Part shown: positions 20,166-31,600 of the stretch, one piece after another | Numbering within the stretch: the stretch's first letter is position 1 | Layout: every line of letters begins with the position of its first letter | Origin: Euglena gracilis | Lineage: Eukaryota; Euglenida; Euglenophyceae; Euglenales | Length of the DNA: 64,000 nt | Direction of reading: 5' to 3' | NCBI GenBank assembly: GCA_039621445.1 | Contig: CP154956.1 | Coordinates: 49,911,598 to 49,975,597 of the forward strand | Made by a program: the position numbers and the translations under genes | The notes under the pieces: generated by a model | What the model was told of the DNA's origin: nothing | The model's database searches: none | The model's input: only the letters and a program-made list of their open reading frames with translations

Positions 20166-20457
20166 CAAATAGAGGGGGGTCACGTTATCTGTCGTGGTTC
20201 TTAATTCGTTCGGCAGTTTATTACCGTGGACTATTACGCGATCCACAATACCTCGACCAGATTAAAGCCGTCAGGATCAATGTCACCCCCACAGGTGTGA
20301 GATGTCGGGCCTTATGTTGCCCCCTGGATGGCAGTGATATTACATGTAGGCTCGGTCGGCAATTAGGACCTTGCGGGATTTGGCTTCCCCCGGTGTTCCT
20401 ACCTTGCAGGGTTGAAGTTTTTTTTGAAAATGCAAATATTTTTGATAACTTCACATA
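20160..20457 (+). other. Unassigned open frame
   Basis: An open frame with the sense SAVYYRGLLRDPQYLDQIK ... GVRCRALCCPLDGSDITCR runs into the left TIR of the following element. The cysteine-rich composition is protein-like; family unknown. It could be a pre-existing gene fragment cut by the 20,458-21,212 insertion. Confidence 0.3.
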
Positions 20458-21212
20458 TATTGCAAAAACTGGCTCCTACACTAGACAAGTGTGGGGGGTG
20501 TGGGGGGGGGGTGTGGGGGGTGTGGGGGGGGGTGTGGGGGGGGGCCACCGGACCCCTCATCGGTGTACATGGGCTTTGATAATGTCCATTTGGGCTCCAA
20601 TTTTTTTGCAACAGTGCGCAGCGATAATGGGGGGGGGGGGGGGAGGGGGGGGGGGGCGGGGGGGAGGGGGGGGGGCGCAGCCCCCCCCTCCCCCCCCCGC
20701 GGTGGCCGTAGGCCACCGGACGCCTCATCAGTGGCCGTGGGCCTTGATGATGTCCATCTGCGCTCCAATTTTTCATTGAAAATACACAAATTTTCACGAA
20801 ATAAATACCAAAATTCTCAGGTTTAAGTTGTTTTCAGGAGTGGTGATAAAACTGCAAAGTCAAAAAACTGCCCTGAGTTTTGGCACACTCAAATTTTATT
20901 GACATTTTTTCTCTTGGCAAATTTTTGGAATTTCAACCATTTTTTTGCTTCAAAATCCTACGACATTCAAACCTTTGAGAAAATTGTGAAATTTGGACGG
21001 TGTGAAAAATATGCGGTTTTGGGCGGGTTTTGGAGGGACCTCCAATTTGCCAACGTAGGTCCCAAAATGGGTCCAAAATACACTCGGCGCCGAACCCACA
21101 CTGGTCAAGTGTGGGGGGGTGTGGGGGGGTGTGGGGGGGGGAGGGGGGGGGGAGTGGGGGGGTGTGGGGTGGTGTGGGGGGGGGTCTAGTGTAGGAGCCA
21201 GTTTTTGCAATA
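20458..21212. mobile_element. 755-bp element with perfect 29-bp TIRs
   Basis: TATTGCAAAAACTGGCTCCT and nine more bases at 20458-20486 are exactly reverse-complementary to 21184-21212. Inside each TIR lies a GTGGGGGG minisatellite (20490-20545; 21110-21185). The interior holds a diverged tandem pair (about 20545-20610 and 20706-20775; GCTCCAATTTTT ends) and an AT-rich core. It encodes no transposase, so it is non-autonomous. Confidence 0.8.
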
Positions 21213-21687
21213 CCTCTAACTTAAAATTTTTTTCAAAATAAGTCCCAATTATTTTTGGAAGTCAACAAAAAACCGCCATTTTTCGGTCAAAATTGTGGTA
21301 AATTGCAGCATTTTGAATTTGTTTTTTTTTAAAAATAAAAAATCCCGTTGATGACATTTCTGGGGCAAATTTTGAATTTTTTTAATTTGAAGTAAAATAA
21401 CCGTTTTCGGCCCCAAAATGAGGCAGGGGAATTATTCGCCCAGGTAATATTCAGTAGTGCCCACAGTAAAAATGTTTTTTATTGCTAAATTTTTTAGGCA
21501 AGTCCAAGGGAAATTTGGAGATCAAATGGGACCCAAATTTGTTTGAGTGGATGGAGAATGTTCCAGCGATTCAAGAAATAATTTTCGGGAGTTTCGGGTT
21601 TTTGCCGAGATTTTTTTTGGAAACCTTTTTTTTTAAGTTGAACATATGTGTATGCTCAATCTTATTTGCAGGTTTTTTTTTGTCAAA
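21213..21687. other. AT-rich upstream region of the CBS gene
   Basis: No ORF of interest. A TTTTTTTTT/AAAA tract lies at 21320-21340. A plausible splice acceptor TTATTTGCAG ends at 21671, just before the CBS exon, so an earlier exon may exist but was not found. Confidence 0.4.
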
Positions 21688-21795
21688 ATGAAGCTGCAAC
21701 AGATTATGTCGACTCGCCTTTTCTGCACAACACCAACCGCTTCTATTCAAGAGGCTGCAGCATTGATGACAAAGGAGAATGTGGGCAGTCTTGTG
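21688..21795 (+). CDS. CBS gene, first visible exon
   Basis: ATG at 21688; 36 codons beginning MKLQQIMSTRLFCTTPTAS. The MS...F.TTP.ASIQEAA..M pattern is the classical start of a CBS motif, so little upstream sequence is missing unless there is a targeting peptide. The exon ends at 21795 before GTTAGA, phase 0. Confidence 0.7.
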
Positions 21796-21836
21796 GTTAG
21801 AGTTTGAATTGAGCCCTCTTTTGATGCCCACTGCCC

Positions 21837-21869
<33 letters not shown>

Positions 21870-24800
21870 CACATTTTTTCGTCGGCCAAAGGAAAAAATG
21901 CATCAAATTTGAGTGACGCTGAAGAAAACGCGTGGGGGCAGTTGGGCCACAGTTCCCCAACACGTCCCCACCCCCGCGTCCTGAACCACCCCCTTGGTTC
22001 CCCCAATCCCCACTCAAGCTTCAGGCCGAAACTCAGGGTTGAACAAATGCACAAAGAGAATTATTTCCGCACAAAGATGTTGTCTTTGTCTAACAAAGTG
22101 GTTGGGAAACGCCGAAAACACCAAGTTCCCAAGCGATGTCCAATGGTGATAGTGAGTCTGGAGAATTCATCCGTTTATGTGGTGTGTGAGTCTATGTACG
22201 TGACCCAGGGCTTTGGGCAACTTGACCCCCCTCCCCCGCAATTGACCCCCTCCTGATTCACCTTTTTTCCATGCCAAGGAAAAAGACCCAAATTTCAAAA
22301 ATGATCCAAGGATGTCCCAAAATACCAAACTTGTTCTTTGACCAAATTGCCGTAAGCAACCCACAAAAAATGGCCACAACGCCGACTTTTAAGCCCCCCT
22401 CCCATGAAGAAAATTCTAACTAGTCGGTGGATAGTCGGTGGTCATAAAAATGGTCTGTGGCGGGCCCAAATCACCCGGAAATGGTCCGGATGGGTCCAAA
22501 TAAGTGCTTTACTGTACACCAACATGAACACCCTCAGATGGAAATGGTCGGTGGGCCCCTGATGGGGGTCCGGAGGGGTAAAAAATCAATGATGAAACAG
22601 GGATTACCCTCACCCCCCCCCCTTTTCGGCTAATGGCCGGGCTCCTTCGGACCCCCAATTAGCCAATTAGGGGGAGGGGGCAAATGGGGGGGGGTGAGGG
22701 TACATGAAAATCCTTTAGAAATGCAAGCATTCTGCATTATGAAGGGCAGAAAAACTCCCCCCTCCACCCCCACCCGAGCCTCAAATAACAAAACTCGGAG
22801 GCTAAGTCGTTTTTGTGGCTCACTTTGGCATAACGTGACCCCCCTATTTGTCCGCCCTCCGGGCGGCCCGGACCCCACTTCTGGCCAATTAAGGGTGGGG
22901 GACAATTAGGGGAGGATACCCCTACCCCCCCCCCCCCTAATTGGCCACCTGGACCCCGTCCTTCATAGTCGTGAACCCCCGTAAAACACCTGAATAAAGG
23001 CATTTCCCCTTGAAATCACCTTCATTTTGGCATTTTGGTGGCCTTTTGGGTCTGCCCCCCCCCCCCGCTTATTGTCCCCCCCCCTCATTGTCCCTGGGCC
23101 CCGGCCGACGGGGGTTTGTTCCTCCCCTCCCCCCCCTGTCCCCTTTCCCCCCCCCTCCCGCCCCCCCTCCCATCATTGTCCCTGGGGGTGCCCCCCGCCT
23201 GCGGGGGGTTTTATTTTTTTTTTTGGCTCGGACGGGTATTGAGAAGTGGGAGAAGTGTTCTTTTGGCCATTTCCCCCCCAAGTTTTTGCATATTCACCCC
23301 CGATTAGGGGGTTCCGGAGACATTTGGGTAAGTTTTGACTGGTGTTGAGGTGATTTGGACAAAAGATTTTTTCAGGGGTGGGCTTAAAAGTCGGCGGTTT
23401 TGACCTGTAAGTACATTAGAGTGGGTAGTCGGCCGACTACCCACTACCCCCCCCCCCCCGTCTCGCCGATTAGGTACCGACCAGGCCTAGTCGGCCGACC
23501 AATTGGGTGGTCAGCCAACGAGTTGGGTTGTCAGTCGACTACCCACTACCCCCCCCCCCCCAGTATATTGTTTGGCACTGCTGGACCCCCAGCCGTCCGT
23601 TTGGAAGAATAAAACTTTCGCCAGGCATCTGGCAAACTGGACCAATCGGAAATCCCATCCAGCCAGACAAATGCGCACTTTGCATCAGACATTTTCTGCA
23701 ATGAATTGTGCCTTGCGAAATTTCCGAAACACCCCTTCCAGGAATTGAACTAGGGTCTTTGAGTTGCCAAACTTGCAACTTAACCACTGAACGACGAGGG
23801 GTTTTATGAAACCTTTTTGCACTTGTAACTTGCAACGACCTTCAGAAAAATATTTGAAATCTATCACCCATGCAGATGCTTTTGGCTTTGAAAACCTGAA
23901 AAAATTTCCCGTTGCCCAAAAGGCAAGCAAAAAAAAGGAAGAAAACAACAACACACAGAAAATTGATAGCAGAAAGTGGACGTTCATCAACTGAAGTGAG
24001 TTTTGTTTGGATTTTGCGAGTGTATACATAATATGAATTTGTTCATATCCTTTGCAAATCTTGTGGAACTCAACAGTCCTTGTCCAAATGCCCAAAATTG
24101 AAACTCTTCATCAAAGCATCACACCATAGAGCCACAGAGAATTGTACCTTTCAACATTGAATCCTGTGGGATCAAATCTGGATTTTTTTTTGAGGCAAGA
24201 ATCACCTCCTCCTCCTTTTTTTGTAATGTATGGTGTCCAGGGATTGAACCCGGACCGTCCCAAAGACAGACGTTCTACCGCTGAACCACTGCACCTTATT
24301 GGGGGTTGGTACACCCCTTCCCCCCCTCTCCGAGGAGCTCGCCACGCCATCTCCCCCCCCCTAGCCAGACCCCCTCGCCACGCCACCCGTTACATTTTTA
24401 ATTTTGCAACCCCCCCACCCCCTCCGAGACCCCCTCGCTACGCCATTTACCCCCCCTCCCCCCCCCTATTCGGACCCCTCGCCACGACGTACCAACCCCC
24501 CTATTTATTTAAAAAAAGGTAATGAAAATTCCCTTGTATTGTAAAAATGGTGTGCAAGAGAAATCTGGAATGTGTTATCAATGCGAAAATGCAAATGGAC
24601 AGAATATCCACCTCCAAAAATCCCAGTTCAAACAAAACAAAAGTTCGACCAAACAAAATGGACGACCAAAGGAATCGCAAAAAATCGGATGATCGCGTGC
24701 CGACTGAAAGCGCATTCTTCAAGGTGTACCACGTTTTGTCTAAGGCATGGTCTAAGCACGTTTTTATGGTATTATATTTTTATCTTCTTGAAAACGGATA

Positions 24801-27800
24801 TAGTGGTCCAATATGTTCGCACCCTGCAGCCCAAAAACACATCCCTGCAAAGCCCCGTCTTTGGCAACAAATATTGCAAGTATTTTCCATTTGGCCAAAG
24901 GGGGGGGGGGTTCAGGCTTTTTGACCTGGCTCAGGTCTGATTAGGGCTGTGGTTTTGGCAGCGCAGAGGCGCCACACGTTTTATGTGCTGCCCGTGAATG
25001 TGCCCATTGTGTGCCCTGGTTTCAGTGAACACCTCGTGCCAAAGGGAATTTTTGTGAATCTAGAAAGCATTTTATGCTCAAGTTTTTCCATCTTTGGTTA
25101 ACATTGATCTTTCTGTTCCACGTTAAAGAATCTGTGAAGAGACAAACTTGGGGGGATTGTGGAACCAAACTTGGCTGATTTGTTGAAGCGAATCTGGAGT
25201 CCTCTTGGCAAGTCTGGGCATATAGTCCTCTTGGCAAGGACACCCCAATCACGCCCCCCCCCCCCAGAAAATGCGTCGTGTCTGGCAAAAACGTGGTTTT
25301 AACCTTTGGTTTTGACCAAAGGCGCACTGTTGACCGACACCCCCAATCAGTGGTGTGCCTGTTTGTTTTTTTTCTGACTAAAAATATCCACCAAATTAGG
25401 TTGTGAAATGGATCTGCTAACCCATCCACAAAAACATCAGGTGCTGGGCCTCTGTCCATAGCCATGATGTCCTGCCCAGATGGGGTCCCGCCTGCACCGC
25501 TCGTCCATAAAATCCCACCCACATTAATCAAACTCTGGCTTTGGTCAAGGAAGGAAGCACCCTTGTGGGGCTTGTCACTCAAAAAGACATTGTGAGTTTT
25601 ATTGCGCATGATGTGGACATTGGGAAACCTGTCTCTGCCCTGCTGGGTCATTCAGAACTGATCACTGCATCGGAAGATATGTTGGTGTGTGTCTGCATGT
25701 GCAAGATTGTGGTTTTGTTCAGATGCTGGTCTCCTCTGGAGACATTCTCAAAACCAGTTTTCCAGGTTGGTACTCCAAGGAGACAAGAGCTTGGCGACCC
25801 CCACCCATAAAATTCAATGGGGGCCGAGGAGAATTTTTTTCAGAATATTTTTGTTACTTTGAAGACTTGAACATGCATAAAGGACATTTTGTTGGATGTT
25901 GGCATCATCCAATCCAATCCAAACAAAGCCTTTGGATGGTCCTGTGGCAATGAAGGAAGGGAAAAAACCAAGGCAGAAACCCAGGATCTTTCTCCGAAAG
26001 CTGTTCACCTCTCAAAGGACAGACGTTGGTAGGAGGGGAAGACATTTGGGTAGGGTGGAGATCTATGTGAAGTGAGATACATTTTGTGTGGTATTTATCA
26101 TTTGGATCCTCTTACATTCTCATAAGCATTTTGCATGCTCTCTTGAAGCTGTGCACTGTTATTTAAAATGTGAAGTTCTTCCAATCAGGCTGTGATATAT
26201 TCAAGTGATGTTTTCTTTTTTATCCAAAACCTCTTTTGCCCCCCCCCCCCCGCAGAATTTGAACTTTCAATCAATTGATGATGGTGTGTTCCAAATTTCT
26301 AAGGAGTACAGGACCGCTTGCCAATTTCCTGGAAGTTCATATGCTTTCTCGGACGAGATTGTTGGCATCAATCTCTTTGCTGTCAGATCTATCCTCTCTA
26401 TCACTGCAGGCTCAAGCAGCAGCAGAATTGATGTCAAAGCGCCACGTTCACCACATCCTTGTTGCCAGGGAGTTTCAAGAGATTTGGGCTGAAAGTGGTT
26501 GTTCACATCATCTTTGTGCGCCAGGCATTTCCCCACCGTGTTAGGAGCATATCATTGCTTTGTGTGTGGTGCGACCCTACCCATGAGGGCAGACTGATTT
26601 GATGTCATCTTCAGTTTTACTGATTGGTTCTTGGGCAAGAAATTAGCAAGGTGGCTGCCCAAGGCAGAGCGTCACTTCAGCCGAAGGGACCCATCCCCCC
26701 AGGGGGGGGGGGTCCAGCCGCCAGCAGCCATTTCCCATCGACGAGTTTTTGGCAGCCAGATTTCATTTGGCCTCCCCGGGGGGTCCAAGTGAAATCTACA
26801 TGGGGAATTTTTTAACGTAATTAATGGAATAGGGTTAGGGTTAGGAGTTAGGCCTAACTTTAGGACGAATTTGTACCTGACACTAATCTATAAGTTAGGT
26901 CTAAAGTGAGGCCTAACCCCTAACCCTAACCCTATTCCATCAATAACCCAGAAATTTTTGCCACCCCCTGGGTATTTTACTTCCGGGGAAAGGGACAGAC
27001 AAAAACAGACAAAACAGATAAAAGGGCCAGAGGCGAAAACAACACCAGGCCAAAAGAAGGGATAGAAGGTACCAATAAATGGCCACAGTGCACACAGGGG
27101 GCCGAGTAAAATCTTGCTGCCTTTTGTTTATTTTGCAGCCCTCTCCTGGCCAGAATACTCAGGCCCATGTTGTACAATCAGTGTGTGGTCTCGTGCCCTT
27201 GGACAGCCCTTTCCCATTTCCTGTTCTCCATTTTTGGCCCATTTTTTGCACCCGTAAAAAGCCAAAAATCATTGCCGTCCAGTCAGACTAGCCATGGCCT
27301 GGTGGTCGTTCAACTGGGCGACGCCCCATTTCCTGGTTCCGAATTTGGGCATGGGTCCGGAAAAAAATGAAGTGATTTCCTTGAAATGGCAAAGATTTGG
27401 GTTATTTTGCCTGCAAAATTTTGTTTGAAGCCAGTTCTCTGTGCCCAACCCCGGCCAGCCCCCCCCTTCCAACCAAGGGAGGAGGGTTGTGCTTTGGTGG
27501 TCAAAATTAAAAAAATAATTGTAGAGATGCATGCAGGTTTCTTTTAACTGACCCTGGTTGGGGTGCCTGCCAATCCTGCCGATAGCAGGCACCCCCCCCC
27601 CCTCCGGGGGGTTGGGATTTGGGTCCGGGAGCCTGCCCACCAAGCCAATGTTCTCTTGACTCTCCAGTGCCTTCAGCAACAAGGGGGGGTGCTATAGGCT
27701 GCATCACATAAACTGCCAATTGTGCAAAAAATCAAAAAAAGTTGGACCAAAATTTGCCTTGCCTTTCAGCAGCAGGAAATGAAAGAAAAATTGGACCGGT

Positions 27801-28571
27801 AGCCTTCAGCATGCATGTCTGGGAACCTTCCGGCGACTGCCTCGTGGGCTTGGGATGTTGCTGGAGTCACAGGGCAGCAAAAACAATGTTACTGTGTGCC
27901 ACTTTGCGAATGGTTCTGTGCGCATTTGCGCGCAGGAACCACAACAAGCCAACAAGAACATCCAATGCTAGCCTGTTTTGAGCATAAAAACGTAAAGATG
28001 GAGGTTTTGTGTCAGCAAATACAGCCATTTGCAGGCAATGTACTGCACGTCATTTTTCGGCAAAAAACCGGAGGTGAAAGGCATTTTTCAACTCATATTT
28101 TTTTAATGATAAAAACTGTAATTGCCGTTTGTTTTGATGTTTCAGGGATAATAACCATCTCTTCGGACCATAAAAATACCACATATATATTTAGATTGTG
28201 GGGTATCACTTTTTAATTCTTTCTGTGTCTATTCCCAAAACACCCCAATTTTTCGGACCAGTTTAAGATTTTTCCACCACCAATTTTTCTGGAAGTAATT
28301 ATACCAATGCCATCCCCCCATCTCACCCCATCTTGATACACGCACGCATACATATTTTCTTTTACAGCTCCTTCTTCTTTGTGGTGTCATGTTTTGAGGA
28401 TCAAACGTGTGGATACTTTTGACAATGATTTTTTTTCTGTGCACCACATGCTTATTTTGTCATTACTCTTTTTTTATGTACTTATTTTGATTGATTTTGA
28501 TTTACTTTTTCAAACAGTTTGAATTTTTTTTTCAATATATGTGTGTGTGTGTATGTGTATATATGCATATA

Positions 28572-28609
<38 letters not shown>

Positions 28610-28628
28610 GTATGCATGTATGTATGTA

Positions 28629-28661
<33 letters not shown>

Positions 28662-31600
28662 TCCACAGTTTGTCCAAACCATTTGGGATGTGGGCTGGGG
28701 CTAGAAATTCGTGCCAGTCTGGAGGACCCCTGGTTACACCTCACAAGCACAAATTGTTTGTGTTGCTGAATGTAAAATATGCTGCTAGATTGGAGAAAGG
28801 TCCCTGGTGAGAGAATCGTCAGTGGGTGGAAAGGAACCCCTGTTTTGAAATTTCGGGTCCTCAGGATTGCTTTCCAGATGTTATGTTGTCTTTCAATGAA
28901 GCTCAAACATTGCAGGACAGGTATTTGAAATATCCATTGGTTGCTTGTTTTGATCCTCCAATGGTTTGGACAGGGTATTTACTGCGTTCTCTGAAATGTC
29001 CAGCTCAGCTGTTATTTGGCCGAGGGGGGACAGGGTCCGATATATAGGAGGGTGTGCGCATTTTACCCCGAAACCCTCCTGTATGTGCACCACCCTCCTG
29101 GACCAGAGGGGTCCCAACCCCCGCCCCCGGGTCCGGACCGACCCTGGGGGGTGCCCCAAAAAGGTCAAAATTTTTCTTCTGGCACTTTGCGTTTTTGGCA
29201 AATTTTTGTCCAAAAAGTGCCCAAAATGGAACTTTTGGCCATTTTGGGGATTAAATTTTTTCCTTCCCGGCGTTGGGCCGAAAATTGGTCACCCAAACTG
29301 CGCCAATGTTTCGGTGGGGGATCCCCTCCTCTTCCCCAAACCCTCCTGTAGATACACCCTCCCTCCTCTCCCTCCTGGACCAGGACTAGAGGAGGGAGAG
29401 GGAGAGGGTTTTTTTTGCATTTTTTCCCCAGCCATTTTTGGATTTTTGCTGGAAGATTTTTTTGACTGTGAAAAAATCCTCATTTTTGCCCCGATTTTGC
29501 CCCAAAACCAAAAAATTTGCCGTTTTTTGTCAACAAAATACTTATTTTTCGGCCTATTTTGTTTTTTGTAAATGGAAAATTTTCCCCGGCGGAGCCGAAG
29601 ATTTCTAAGTCCCCTCCTGTGGAAAAGTGTACATCCCGGGGAGCTCCTAAAGGTTTTATGTGCAATTTGCGTTTTTTTTTGTGTTTTTTTTGCATTTTTT
29701 GTGTGGTTTTTTTTGAGGGTCCATGTTGTGTTCCCCAAAATTATCTTTCTGGTGCTTTGCGCCAAGCGCCAATTTTCTTTGCACTTTTGGCAAATTTTTG
29801 TCCAAAAAAAAGCCCAAAATGGCATTTTTGGCCATTTTGGATTGAAAAAATTTTATGCGTGAAGCTGGGCTGAAAATTGGTCACCCGAACTGTGCCACTG
29901 TTCAGGTTGGGGGTACCCCCTCCTGGACCGGAGGAGAGGTCCAACCCCCTTACCTGCCTTTATGTCGAACCCTGGTCCTTCTTGAACACAGCAAAGCTGC
30001 AGTGAAGATGAAAGCTCTTCCACACTGCTTACCAACAGATGATACCTGTTCTGTCCAGAACCAGTGACTTGTTGAATCCTCAATTTGCTGAAAGGAAGCA
30101 ATGGTTAGTTTAACCTCATGAGACATGGCACGAACCCGGGACCCCTACCCCCCCCTACCCCCCCCTACCCCCCCCTACCCCCCCCTACCCCCCCCCCTAC
30201 CCCCTACCCTACCCCCCCTAACCAGGTTTTTGAATAGTGCTGAGCTCTTTATAAGCGCGCCCCCATCCCTTCATTGACCCCCGGCCCGGCGGCCCGACGG
30301 CCCGGCGGCCCGGCGGCCCGGCGCCCGGCGGTCCGGCGGCCGGCGGCCCGGCGGCCCGGCGGCCCGGCCAGCGGCCCGGCGGCCCGGCGTCCGGCCGGCG
30401 GCCCGGCGGCCCAGCATCCCGGCCTGCGGCCCGCGGCCGCGGCCCTGCCCGGCGGCCGGCGGCCCGGCGGCCCTCGGCGGTCCCGGCCGGCGGCCCGGCA
30501 GCCCGTCAGCCCGGCCGGCGGCCCGGCGGCCCGGCTTCCCTCGGCCCGGCCCGGCGCGCCCCGGCGGTCGTGCCGGCCCGGCTTCGCCCGTCCTCGGGAG
30601 TGTCCGGCTGCCGGGCCCCCCGGGCCGGTCCTGGCGGCCCGCGTTCTCGGCCGCCGGCGGCGGCCCGGCCCGGCCGGCGGCCCGCCCCGTTTTCGGATCA
30701 AAGCAGTTTTTCTGGGTCCGGGAGGCCAAAAAACATCGTTTCAGGCAAAAAAATTTTTTTCGATTTTTTTCGACTTTTTTGACCCGGTTTTGACCCAAAG
30801 TCACTGGGTCGGCGGCCCGAAACGGGGCGCCGGCGGGTCGAAAAACGCTCGTTTTCGGCTCAAAAACAGTTTTTCTGGGTCCGGGAGGCCAAAAAACATC
30901 GTTTTGGGCAAAAATTTTTTTTCGATTTTTTTCGACTTTTTTGACCTTGTTTTGACCCAAAGTCAATGGGTTGGCGGCCCAAAACGGGGCGCTGGCGGGT
31001 CGAAAAACGCTCATTTTCGGCTCAAAAACGGTTTTTCTGAGTCCGGGAGGCCAAAAAACATCGTTTTGGGCAAAAAAATTTTTTCGATTTTTTTCGACTT
31101 TTTTGACCCGGTTTTGACCCAAAGTCAATTGGTCGGCGGCCCAAAACGGGGCGCTGGCGGGTCGAAAAACGCTCATTTTCGGCTGAAAAACAGTTTTTCT
31201 GGGTCCGGGAGGCCAAAAAACATCGTTTTGGGCAAAAAATTTTTTTTCGATTACCGGTAGATGGAGTGTTCCAAGGGCTTCAAATTAGGTCTCCGGACAT
31301 TTCCTTTGATTTTGCTTCATTTTGGAAAAAATTTGAAACTATTTGATTTTTGGCCGAATTTTGGCTGAATACGGCTAAGTCGGACAGTGGAAAAAGTGTA
31401 CAAAACGGCCATCCGGGCCGAAAACGGCCGTATCTCGGGCCAGACGGGGAGTTGCGGGGAAATCAAAATACCGGCAGATGGGGCGTTCCAAGGGCTTCAA
31501 ATTAGGTCGCCGGACATTTCCTTTGATTTTGCTTCATTTTGGAGATATTTTGAAAATTGACATTTTTTGGCCGAAATGGCAGAGTCCAAAGGGGGGGGGG

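Larger units (their letters stand above)
21796..25549. other. CBS gene intron 1 (3.75 kb), contents
   Basis: Holds a poly-C run of about 30 (21839-21868), a small poly-G/C foldback (22609-22700, ends CCCTCACCCC/GGGGTGAGGG), copy 2 of the AATTGGCCACC repeat, a 24-bp perfect palindrome, two tRNA-like sequences and TIR element copy 24301-24501. No other exon is supportable. Confidence 0.5.
26951..30120. other. CBS gene last visible intron, left part: contents
   Basis: Includes an inverted fragment of the GGACGGTAATGGATTTTTGGC repeat family (about 27230-27290), a poly-C/G foldback at 27583-27625, a dinucleotide microsatellite (28541-28660) and two copies of a CTTTGCG...GGCCGAAAATTGG repeat. Several short frames (27742-27981, 28826-28990) look protein-like but have no recognised domain. 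Confidence 0.4.

Noticed and set aside
26823-26945. Interstitial telomere
   Set aside because: Only two or three CCCTAA units occur per arm and they form a palindrome, which fits a foldback element better than a telomere remnant.
30230-30255. TATAAG next to GCTGAGCTCTT as a promoter
   Set aside because: It recurs at the start of only three units, no gene follows, and the motif is part of the unit's inverted end; kept only as repeat structure.
30274-31260. Overlapping 300-codon open frames on both strands, Pro/Arg/Gly-rich
   Set aside because: They arise from the GGCCCGGCG minisatellite and the 162-bp monomer; reading frames are open on several strands at once and encode only repeats.
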